A DNA stretch of 32,775 nt from CAITQP01 sp964533145 (GTDB taxonomy: Bacteria > Patescibacteriota > Minisyncoccia > Phycocordibacterales > UBA9973), in assembly GCA_964533145.1 (NCBI GenBank), contig CAZHLG010000012.1, forward strand, positions 1 through 32,775. Direction: 5' to 3'. The notes beneath the pieces are model-generated. The model ran no database searches. It saw only the letters and a program-made list of their open reading frames with translations, and was not told the origin of the DNA. This document shows positions 23,104-29,448 of this stretch, in pieces; position 1 is the stretch's first letter, and every line of letters starts with the position of its first letter. The translations under genes and the position numbers were made by a program.

Positions 23104-23181
23104 ACGACTGAGTTATTCAGCAACGTATACGAGGAGTCGTAATCCTCAAAATTTTTCTTTTAAATTTTTAATATTGTCGTT
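23104..23181 (+). promoter_or_regulatory. Structured 78-nt leader of the 106-aa gene
   Basis: The leader contains the pair CGACT...AGTCG enclosing about 25 nt, and an alternative hairpin GAGGA-7 nt-TCCTC followed by a T/A-rich tract (ATTTTTCTTTT). The two share the AGTCG segment and exclude one another, as in an attenuator or switch. No known riboswitch consensus seen. Confidence 0.4.
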
Positions 23182-23502
23182 ATGGCAAAGCAATTACCGG
23201 AAGGTTCATTCAAGATTCTTAATGGACCTTCAAAGTTCGATTTGATGTGCAGTTTGTTTGACGGAAAGATCGTCAAAATAACCTGCGACATTCGTATTGG
23301 TTCCTCTGTGACTATGAAAATCAGCCCTGTTCTCGAAGTTAAATTCGGAATGGTTGGAGCTGAGGATGGCTCACATGAATCCTGGTGCGGTAAAGTTTGG
23401 TTTCATGATCCGAATTACGAAACTGAATTTCGCCAGTTCTACTATGATAGTAGAACACGTACCGGTACGATCCACGCAAAAGGACAAATCGTCCATACCT
23501 AA
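23182..23502 (+). CDS. Hypothetical protein, 106 aa
   Basis: Not recognised. Soluble, predicted all-beta: alternating hydrophobic strands (KIVKITCDIRI, VTMKISPVLEVKF, GKVWFHD, RTGTIHAKGQIV) without signal peptide. Three cysteines, not in a CxxC pair. AT-richer than the core genes. Has a near-consensus promoter, a long leader and a strong terminator. Confidence 0.75.
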   Translation: MAKQLPEGSFKILNGPSKFDLMCSLFDGKIVKITCDIRIGSSVTMKISPVLEVKFGMVGAEDGSHESWCGKVWFHDPNYETEFRQFYYDSRTRTGTIHAKGQIVHT

Positions 23503-23524
23503 AAGGTGGTCGCAAATTTCAATC

Positions 23525-23554
23525 AGGAGGAAACCTTATGGGTTTCCTCCTTTT
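23525..23554 (+). terminator. Terminator of the 106-aa gene
   Basis: 11-bp perfect stem AGGAGGAAACC/GGTTTCCTCCT with 5-nt loop, then TTTTCGTTT. Confidence 0.88.
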
Positions 23555-23592
23555 CGTTTACTATTTTTGCTTGCAAAACCATACACGAAATT

Positions 23593-24387
23593 TTATGCCC
23601 CAAAGGTCATAAAGTTAGCACTTTCATAGCGCTTAACAGCCTTTTTAAATAACTGCAACGATAGAATCAGCCAGAGTATCGACAGGACACCAACCAGCGC
23701 AAGTTTAATATAAGAAAAATGAGACACCGCCTCGACAGGCAAGGTTCCGATTATCAAGGACGGAATTAGAAAGGTAAACACAAAACGCATTGTGCCTTGG
23801 AACGCTCCGCCGTGGAACAGCGACGGCGTAAAGAAAAGCTCAAAAACACTCTTGGTGACCGAATCAGGATCGGTGAAATAAAAACTAATCGACTGTATCG
23901 TAATCGTAACCCCCACAAAGGCAATAATCGCAAAAACAACGAGAGCCAAGCACATCAAAATCTGAGTGATTCCGGCATGGATCATGACTAAATAAATGCA
24001 GATACAGATAATCCCGAAAAACATATCTCCAACAGCCGACGCACTAAACGATGATGTCGCGATTCTGCCGAGTAAATTTTTTGGTGAGAGTAGATACTGA
24101 TCAAATATGCCAGAAGCGACAAGCCTTGGCATTTCTCTCAAACCAGCGCCGATCGAAAAAATCAGGCCGAATACGAGGGCAACGAAACCTTGCAGTCCAA
24201 AAACATCAGCCGTTGTCCATCCTCCGATATCTCCCGCTGTCTGGATAAGGAAAACCCAAATAACGACAAACGAGATGTTGTTAATCATCATTCCAAAAAT
24301 ATTCAGCAAAAAGCTTGTGCGAAGCTCCGCACTACTTTGAATATTCTTTTTTATTGCATAAAGCGCAAATTTAATTTCGTTTTTCAT
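23593..24387 (-). CDS. ABC-2 type permease (COG3694/DUF990-like)
   Basis: 264 aa, six predicted TM helices. The family features are the N-terminal amphipathic stretch (FALYAIKKNIQSSAELRTSF), the segment LREMPRLVASGIFDQYLLSPKNLL and the PSLIIGTLPVEAV motif near the last helices. One of the two membrane partners of the ATPase at 25169-26164. Starts 3 nt after the other permease. Substrate unknown; relatives in this group export antimicrobials or lipids. Confidence 0.87.
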   Translation of the reverse strand: MKNEIKFALYAIKKNIQSSAELRTSFLLNIFGMMINNISFVVIWVFLIQTAGDIGGWTTADVFGLQGFVALVFGLIFSIGAGLREMPRLVASGIFDQYLLSPKNLLGRIATSSFSASAVGDMFFGIICICIYLVMIHAGITQILMCLALVVFAIIAFVGVTITIQSISFYFTDPDSVTKSVFELFFTPSLFHGGAFQGTMRFVFTFLIPSLIIGTLPVEAVSHFSYIKLALVGVLSILWLILSLQLFKKAVKRYESANFMTFGA

Positions 24388-24390
24388 AAT

Positions 24391-25191
24391 TTATCCTCCG
24401 TTCACTGAAACTTTTTTATGTGCTTTGCCGAACATGTACGAAACGATGATTCCCAAAAGTACTATCCAGAATAACTGAATTCCAAACAGCTGTAGATAGT
24501 CCGTTTTCCAAGAGTCATACACAATGTGGGTTATGAACTGAGACGCGCCGAACGGGCTCCAAATCGCGATCTGATACATTACCTTAGGAAAGAGTGCGAC
24601 TGGCAGGTATGATCCGCCCAAAATCATGACAGCCTTATCTACGATCCAGTAGAGGGGCTTAATGTCCTCAATCCAGAAAGCGAGCAATCCAACTATCGCG
24701 TATACAAAAATCGACAGGATTGCCGAAAAAATAAAGACGAGGATCAGACTTGCAAAGAAGAGCGGCGTTGTCATCGTAGCCGGAACCCCCACGATCAAGG
24801 TAAGTGCGACTGTTCCAAGCACAGACGCGACAAAAAATGAGTATAGACCGGCTCCGAACTGCCACCAAATTCTATAGGTCAAATAGTCGGCAGGCTTTGA
24901 AAGCAAAATCTCAATAGTGCCAGATTTAATATCCTGCATTATTGAGGACGCAAGATCGCGCAATCTCAATGTCATAAAAGCGAAGTACATGAACATACTC
25001 CATGCCGCGATCTGAAACGTGACGCCGTTTACTTCGCCTCCTTTAATTTTAAAAATATACCAATACAGGATTAGCAAAACCCCACATCGAGCCGTGATAC
25101 CAAATGTATCGACTAACAGCCGCGCCGGATATTGGACGCGGTCTTTAACCATCATTTTTATGGTCGTTTTAGCTAGTCTGAGCTGCTTCAT
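24391..25191 (-). CDS. ABC-2 type permease (COG4587-like)
   Basis: 266 aa from MKQLRLAKTT; the open frame extends upstream but overlaps the ATPase gene. Six TM helices; carries IMQDIKSGTIEILLSKPADYLTYRIWWQFG, the conserved segment of this permease group. Overlaps the 3' end of the ATPase gene by 23 nt, a sign of coupled translation. Forms a heteromeric exporter with the neighbouring permease. Confidence 0.87.
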   Translation of the reverse strand: MKQLRLAKTTIKMMVKDRVQYPARLLVDTFGITARCGVLLILYWYIFKIKGGEVNGVTFQIAAWSMFMYFAFMTLRLRDLASSIMQDIKSGTIEILLSKPADYLTYRIWWQFGAGLYSFFVASVLGTVALTLIVGVPATMTTPLFFASLILVFIFSAILSIFVYAIVGLLAFWIEDIKPLYWIVDKAVMILGGSYLPVALFPKVMYQIAIWSPFGASQFITHIVYDSWKTDYLQLFGIQLFWIVLLGIIVSYMFGKAHKKVSVNGG

Positions 25192-26164
25192 ACATTTCTC
25201 TGATAACCGTCTCCAGATCGACGTTATAGACATCGATGTCCGAAACTTTAAAATACGGGAGGACTTTCTGAAGCGCATCCGAGACCGTGTATTTTCTAAG
25301 GTCTACAGACAGAGTTACCTTGCCTGAATCGATACTCGCGTATTTGATACCGTCGGGCAGCTTCGGATTTTTTGTAAGTTCCGATTCCAAAACGAGACTA
25401 ATGTACTTTTCATGAACGAACGACTTCCCAAGTTCGCTCGTTGCCATATCAGTGACGATTTTACCGTGGTTGATTATGACCGTACGTTCGCAAAGGGTTT
25501 CGATATCTCCGACATCGTGCGAGGTCAAGAATATTGTTGTTTTCTCCTCTTGATTTATCTTTATCAGAAGTTCCCGAAGTGCTTTTTTCGCAACAACATC
25601 CAGACCGATTGTCGGCTCATCAAGGAAAATTATCTTTGGCTTATGAATCAAGGAAACCGCGATTTCTGCTCGCATTCTTTGGCCAAGGGAAAGTTTTCGG
25701 ACAGGCTGATTAGCAAAATCGCCAAGGTCGAATTGCTCGATTAATTGTTTTGTACGCGCGGCGATCTCTGCCTTAGAGAGGTCATACATAACGCCAAAAA
25801 ACTCAAACGAATCTGTGATCGGTAAATTCGGAAAAAGCTGGCTACGCTGACCAAAAACTGTACCGATATGATATGCCAATTTTTTCCTATCTTTTGACGG
25901 GTCAAAACCAAGAACCGAAATTGAGCCTTCTGACGGAAAAAGTATTCCAGTAAGCATTTTTATCGTGGTAGATTTTCCTGCTCCATTCGGGCCAATGAAG
26001 GCAATACGTTCTCCTGCTTTAACGGTAAGTGAGATAGAGTTTACGGCAGTCACTGTCTTAATTTCGGGTGAAATAAGATTACGTAAAAAGCTAGCGCCTT
26101 TTCGCTTAACGGGAAATGTAAATACCTTTGAGATATTTGAGATTTTTATGACATTGCCGTCCAT
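25169..26164 (-). CDS. ABC-2 transporter ATPase (COG4586-like)
   Basis: 331 aa. Walker A GPNGAGKST (58-66), signature LSLGQRMRAE (158-167), Walker B IIFLDEPT (178-185), switch His in LTSHD (H216). About 90 C-terminal residues follow the ATPase core, typical of DrrA/COG4586 proteins. Start: ATG at 26164; a TTG two codons upstream is also in frame. First gene of a three-gene operon with both permeases. Codon use and GC content are lower than in the core, which suggests later acquisition. Confidence 0.93.
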   Translation of the reverse strand: MDGNVIKISNISKVFTFPVKRKGASFLRNLISPEIKTVTAVNSISLTVKAGERIAFIGPNGAGKSTTIKMLTGILFPSEGSISVLGFDPSKDRKKLAYHIGTVFGQRSQLFPNLPITDSFEFFGVMYDLSKAEIAARTKQLIEQFDLGDFANQPVRKLSLGQRMRAEIAVSLIHKPKIIFLDEPTIGLDVVAKKALRELLIKINQEEKTTIFLTSHDVGDIETLCERTVIINHGKIVTDMATSELGKSFVHEKYISLVLESELTKNPKLPDGIKYASIDSGKVTLSVDLRKYTVSDALQKVLPYFKVSDIDVYNVDLETVIREMYEAAQTS

Positions 26165-26170
26165 ATTCAA

Positions 26171-26179
26171 ATAGTATCA
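26171..26179 (-). promoter_or_regulatory. Promoter of the ABC-2 exporter operon
   Basis: Extended -10 TGA-TACTAT, ending 6 nt before the ATG; alternative TATGAT a few bases upstream. No clear -35. Confidence 0.45.
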
Positions 26180-26299
26180 TAAAAACGGATTTTACCTACA
26201 GAAATAAGGATTTTAAAGCCTGAGGGCTATTTTGCTACGCTACTCGTGCTAGCTGTTGAAGGTGATGAATTGCTGACCTTTGCGCGAACATACTTCGAG

Positions 26300-26810
26300 A
26301 AGCTCTAGCCCGACGCCCCAGCGCCTCGCAGAGCCTCGGCGCTCCGCCCTCGCCCCGTTTCCGCCTCCATGCTTTTTCTTTTTTCGCGGGGGGATTCTTT
26401 TTGAAATGGAATGGGCGGAAACGGGGCTCGGTCGGGCTTCACCTAAGAAGGTGAAGCGTGGGGCTCCCAATGCGGTGGCCTCGGTCTTATTGTATCGGCT
26501 TTGGTTTTCCCTGGCCACGGAGTGCACCACTCGGCCATCCGGCCTCGGGCATTTCCGCTGTGGATTTTGGATTCAAAACGCGCGGGGTTTCTGGCACGCA
26601 GTACAAAGTACGCCGAAATGCGCGACTTTGTCCGTTCCTTCGGAACGAACCCCGCGCTGAAAGACAAAACTATTTCGGTCTCATTTTGCCCGCCCTCCGA
26701 TTTTGCCCGCACCCGCACGGCGGATTTGCCCTTTGCTCCCTCGCGCGCGCCTGCGGCGCGCGCCGCATTTGCCCTGCGAACCGAGGAAGTTTCAATTTGT
26801 GAGCCTAGTC
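26300..26810. ncRNA. GC-rich non-coding block with many long helices, candidate structured RNA
   Basis: About 510 nt of high GC between two AT-rich flanks. Helices seen: 8 bp 26307-26314/26431-26438 enclosing a 6-bp hairpin (26320-26325/26338-26343) and a perfect 14-bp helix 26352-26365/26414-26427, extended by 5 bp (26366-26370/26406-26410); hairpin 26436-26444/26449-26457; 6 bp 26475-26480/26513-26518; 10 bp 26580-26589/26648-26657 with an inner CGTTCC/GGAACG hairpin; 9 bp 26743-26751/26755-26763. ATTTTGCCCG recurs. Long frames exist on both strands, but their composition (Arg/Pro/Ser/Ala) is not protein-like and no start is credible. The strand is unknown; an extended -10 box on the minus strand (26864-26872) fits transcription leftwards. 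The rest of the 26180-26903 gap shows nothing else. Confidence 0.55.
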
Positions 26811-26814
26811 GTGG

Positions 26815-26824
26815 TGTGACCCTA
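26815..26824. repeat. 10-bp copy of the tRNA-Glu 3' end
   Basis: TGTGACCCTA is identical to 27764-27773, which spans the 3' acceptor end of tRNA-Glu. The two copies enclose about 940 bp with the 235-aa gene. Confidence 0.45.
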
Positions 26825-26863
26825 GGGTTCATTATCCCATAATAAGTCTTTTTAGACTTTCTT

Positions 26864-26872
26864 ATTATATCA
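26864..26872 (-). promoter_or_regulatory. Possible minus-strand promoter into the structured block
   Basis: Extended -10 TGA-TATAAT without a good -35. Behind it is an 8-bp palindrome ATAATAAG/CTTATTAT around 26839-26868. Confidence 0.4.
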
Positions 26873-26903
26873 AATCGACCCTTGTCGAGCATCTATCGAT
26901 TAC

Positions 26904-26932
26904 TTTACAAGTATAAATATATATGATATAAT
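26904..26932 (+). promoter_or_regulatory. Promoter of the 235-aa gene
   Basis: TTTACA (26904-26909), 17 bp, TGA-TATAAT (26927-26932). Leader about 32 nt. Confidence 0.85.
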
Positions 26933-26970
26933 GTGCGGAAAGTAAATTTGTAACTTAAAAACAATTAAAT

Positions 26971-27678
26971 ATGGCTAAAATTGAAATTGACTTCAAGCAG
27001 GTTGATAATATTCTCGACCTCTGTAACTTCTTAAAGTACATTCTTCGGGCAGAAGTTAAAATCCTTCATGAAGAGAAAAGTGGTATTGCGTTAGTGGCAC
27101 ATATGAGAACATCTAATGTGTTTGCTCGTGCTATGCAATTTACTACAATGACTGCTTTTGTTTTTGTGAATAAGAAAGTTAAAATTTTCTTCCATGAAAA
27201 TTCTCTTATTCATATGTTTTCTGTATCACCAGAAGATTTAGAGAAGACTGATGCAAAATTCACAGAGCACTCCTTTAAAACAATTCAAAGTTTTATTGAT
27301 TTTATTCAGCCAGAAACTGTTCCTATAGAGTTTCCTGAAATTGATATTCAGGACTTTAAAGAAATAGATCTTGAAAAGAGAGAGAAAGCGTTGGATAAAT
27401 GGGAAGAAGTGTTGGAAAAACTCATCCCATATGGAGTACTTCTTGATAATCAGCGTCATGTCAACACTGGCGGGCACTATGTTTTCCAACTTCATCTACC
27501 ATGCAAGGCAGTACCTAAAGATATTGCACTGAAAAATGAATTTGGAGATGGTGAATACCATGAAAATTTTGATTTACTTCTTTCGTTTTGTTCTGGCAAA
27601 AAAGACTGGAATGAGATGTACAAAGAAGCTCTTAGCCATCTAAAAAAGCTTTATGCTTTCGAAGAAATGGTTTACTGA
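26971..27678 (+). CDS. Hypothetical protein, 235 aa, AT-rich
   Basis: Not recognised. Soluble; an alpha/beta N-terminal half (residues 1-100), a charged, probably coiled segment about 125-155 (DFKEIDLEKREKALDKWEEV) and a C-terminal domain with HVNTGGHYVFQLHLPC. No signal peptide, TM segment or known catalytic motif. The base composition is the most AT-rich in the window and very unlike the core, which suggests transfer. Own promoter and perfect terminator. It lies next to tRNA-Glu, between the two copies of a 10-bp tRNA-derived repeat. Confidence 0.82.
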   Translation: MAKIEIDFKQVDNILDLCNFLKYILRAEVKILHEEKSGIALVAHMRTSNVFARAMQFTTMTAFVFVNKKVKIFFHENSLIHMFSVSPEDLEKTDAKFTEHSFKTIQSFIDFIQPETVPIEFPEIDIQDFKEIDLEKREKALDKWEEVLEKLIPYGVLLDNQRHVNTGGHYVFQLHLPCKAVPKDIALKNEFGDGEYHENFDLLLSFCSGKKDWNEMYKEALSHLKKLYAFEEMVY

Positions 27679-27684
27679 ACATTC

Positions 27685-27720
27685 AAGACTGTTAATATTG
27701 TTATTAACAGTCTTTTTTTT
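27685..27720 (+). terminator. Terminator of the 235-aa gene
   Basis: 13-bp perfect stem (27685-27697 with 27702-27714), 4-nt loop TTGT, run of T to 27720. Confidence 0.94.
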
Positions 27721-27765
27721 ATGCGTCCTATCCTTCTCGAGTGTTCGAGCTGGCACTCGATTCTG

Positions 27766-27837
27766 TGACCCTACGGAGAATCGAACTCCGATTAACGGCT
27801 TGAAAAGCCGCTGTCCTAACCGTTAGACGATAGGGCC
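27766..27837 (-). tRNA. tRNA-Glu (anticodon UUC)
   Basis: 72 nt with a full cloverleaf: acceptor GGCCCTA/TAGGGTC with one G-T pair, D arm with GTCTAACGGTTAGGAC, anticodon stem GCGGC/GCCGT with loop TTTTCAA, T arm CGGAG-TTCGATT-CTCCG, discriminator A. CCA is not encoded. Its 3' end faces the AT-rich stretch to the left. The promoter lies in the hairpin directly upstream. Confidence 0.97.
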
Positions 27838-27867
27838 GAAAAATGCTTCTGCACTATAGCATTTTTC
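27838..27867 (-). terminator. Hairpin between the DoxX-like gene and tRNA-Glu
   Basis: Perfect 9-bp stem GAAAAATGC/GCATTTTTC with a 12-nt loop. Its T-rich right arm may end the DoxX-like transcript; the loop carries the -10 box of tRNA-Glu. Confidence 0.55.
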
Positions 27868-27881
27868 GTAGAATTCGCAAA
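27853..27881 (-). promoter_or_regulatory. tRNA-Glu promoter
   Basis: TTTGCG (27876-27881), 17 bp, TATAGT (27853-27858); start about 9 nt before the tRNA. Confidence 0.65.
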
Positions 27882-27882
27882 A

Positions 27883-28329
27883 TCAGGCCGTGCGGCGCAT
27901 CGGCTCAAGCTGAGCCGCGATGCCCATGGCTGCGGCGACGATCACCAGGTTCTTGATGATGTACTGTCCGGCCAGCGTCGGGACCATGAAGCGCTGCCAG
28001 GACGCTTCCGGCAGAAAAACGAGCGGTCCGAACGTCGTAATCATGTGCACAAGGAGCAGCGGCAGCACGACACGCTCAAGGCCGCGGATCAGGAACAGCA
28101 CGCCAATGAGCATCTCAAAAATGCCGAACGCAATGTAAAAATCGGCGAAGGCCATGAAGTGGATCGTCCGGTCGAACAGCGCTTCGACAAGCGGTCCGGC
28201 CGGCGAGAGACCGAGCACTTTGAGCAAGCCGAACCAGAAGAACACCACGAATATGCCGAAGCGAGCCGTCGGCACCGCCCAGCGCTTGAAGAACCCTATG
28301 AGCCCGGAATCGATTGTTTGGATCGTCAT
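27883..28329 (-). CDS. DoxX-like four-TM membrane protein
   Basis: 148 aa from the ATG at 28329; four predicted TM helices (about 20-36, 60-80, 85-103, 118-138). The pattern ARFGIFVVFFWFGLLKVLGLSPAGPLVE, followed by a family-like helix with FGIFEMLIGVLF, matches DoxX/DUF417-type proteins, whose biochemical role is not settled (thiosulfate/quinone oxidation and redox links are proposed). Monocistronic. A TATAAT box ends 6 nt before the ATG, so the mRNA should be leaderless. Confidence 0.72.
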   Translation of the reverse strand: MTIQTIDSGLIGFFKRWAVPTARFGIFVVFFWFGLLKVLGLSPAGPLVEALFDRTIHFMAFADFYIAFGIFEMLIGVLFLIRGLERVVLPLLLVHMITTFGPLVFLPEASWQRFMVPTLAGQYIIKNLVIVAAAMGIAAQLEPMRRTA

Positions 28330-28335
28330 ATGCAT

Positions 28336-28364
28336 ATTATAATACGCTCCCCTGTTCCGGTAAA
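28336..28364 (-). promoter_or_regulatory. DoxX-like gene promoter (leaderless)
   Basis: TTTACC (28359-28364), 17 bp, TATAAT (28336-28341), 6 nt to the ATG. Confidence 0.75.
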
Positions 28365-28371
28365 GCACGAT

Positions 28372-28392
28372 AAAAGCCGCCGATCAGGCGGC
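28372..28392 (-). terminator. Terminator of nrdA-nrdB
   Basis: 6-bp GC stem GCCGCC/GGCGGC with 5-nt loop 20 nt after the nrdB stop; short TTTTA tract on the minus strand. Confidence 0.6.
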
Positions 28393-28412
28393 CCGTATCG
28401 CGATCAAGGACT

Positions 28413-29411
28413 CTAGTGCGCGCCGTCTTTCTTGGCGTGACCGTGGGCGTCGACTTCGTAGGCAGTGTTCTGCTGCTCGAAGAAGTTGACGAGCTCGTAC
28501 ACGTCGGTCGCCGTGCTCATCCACTTGGCCGGGTTCGCGGCGTTGTAGTGCTTCGGCATGCCGAGCTCTTCGAGGCGGCGGTCGGCGACATACTGCACGT
28601 ACTGGTTCACGTAGTCCGAGTTGAGGCCAAGGATGCCGTTCGGGAAAAGGTCGCGGTTGTAGGCAGTCTCAAGCTCCACGCCCTCGATGACGATGTTGCG
28701 GATCTCTTCGGCGAACTCCGCAGTGAGCAGCTCCGGATTCTCCTCGAGGATGTTGAGGATGAGGTTCATGCCGAACTTGAGGTGCAGCGACTCGTCGCGG
28801 ATGACCCAGTTCACGAGGCTGGCGAAGTTCTTGAGCTTGTTGCGCTGGCGGAACGAGAGCACCACCATGAAGCCGGAGTAGAACCAGATGCCTTCCATGA
28901 CGATGTTGTACGCGATGAGGTTGCGGATGAAGTCCTTCTTCCCTTCCGGCGAATCGATCACGAGCGTCTCTTCCGTCATGCGCTTGAGGTACTTGTTGAT
29001 GAAGTCCTCCTTCTTGACCATCGATTCCGTGATCGTGTGGACTTTGTAGATCTGCTCGCGATCGACCGGGAAGGTCTCAAGCACGTATTCGAAGGCGACG
29101 CAGTGGTTGGCCTCCTCCCACATCTGCTTGGCGAGGTACAGGTGGCACGTCGGGCTCTTGATGTACGGATACACGCCGAGCGCAAGGGCGCGGTTCACGA
29201 TGAGTTCGGCCGGGTTGAAGAACGCCATCAGAAACTCGACGGCATGGCGCTCGTCTTCGGTCATCTCGTTCCAGTCCTTGATGTCCTCGCCGAGCGGGAT
29301 CTCGTGCGGGAACCAGGTGTTGCGGACGGCCTGGTTGTAGAGGTCGTACGCCCACTTGTATTTCATCGGATGGAGCGATGTGTCTTTCGGTTCAGGTTTT
29401 CCAATAAGCAT
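28413..29411 (-). CDS. nrdB: Ribonucleotide reductase class I beta subunit, tyrosine-less (Ic-like)
   Basis: 332 aa, ferritin-like fold. Metal ligands by position: E69, E100, H103, E173, E207, H210, with the same spacing as in E. coli NrdB (84/115/118/204/238/241). The residue that should carry the tyrosyl radical (E. coli Y122) is F107 (EANHCVAF), and the first ligand is Glu instead of Asp. This pair is the mark of class Ic enzymes such as Chlamydia trachomatis R2, which use an Mn(IV)/Fe(III) cofactor. The C-terminus (YEVDAHGHAKKDGAH) is unusually His/Lys-rich. Starts 37 nt after nrdA; same operon. Confidence 0.95.
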   Translation of the reverse strand: MLIGKPEPKDTSLHPMKYKWAYDLYNQAVRNTWFPHEIPLGEDIKDWNEMTEDERHAVEFLMAFFNPAELIVNRALALGVYPYIKSPTCHLYLAKQMWEEANHCVAFEYVLETFPVDREQIYKVHTITESMVKKEDFINKYLKRMTEETLVIDSPEGKKDFIRNLIAYNIVMEGIWFYSGFMVVLSFRQRNKLKNFASLVNWVIRDESLHLKFGMNLILNILEENPELLTAEFAEEIRNIVIEGVELETAYNRDLFPNGILGLNSDYVNQYVQYVADRRLEELGMPKHYNAANPAKWMSTATDVYELVNFFEQQNTAYEVDAHGHAKKDGAH

Positions 29412-29448
29412 GGCGTTTATGAGATGAGATTGCTAAATAAGCCGACGA

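Noticed and set aside
26460..26545. tRNA-like stretch on the minus strand
   Set aside because: Only a D-arm-like GGATGGCCGAGTGG is seen; no acceptor stem, no T loop GTTCRANNC and no consistent anticodon arm.
26443..26892. 149-codon minus frame and the overlapping 126- and 114-codon + frames in the GC-rich block
   Set aside because: The composition is Arg/Pro/Ser/Ala-rich on both strands, no start has a proper context, and the sequence is dominated by helices, so a non-coding role fits better.
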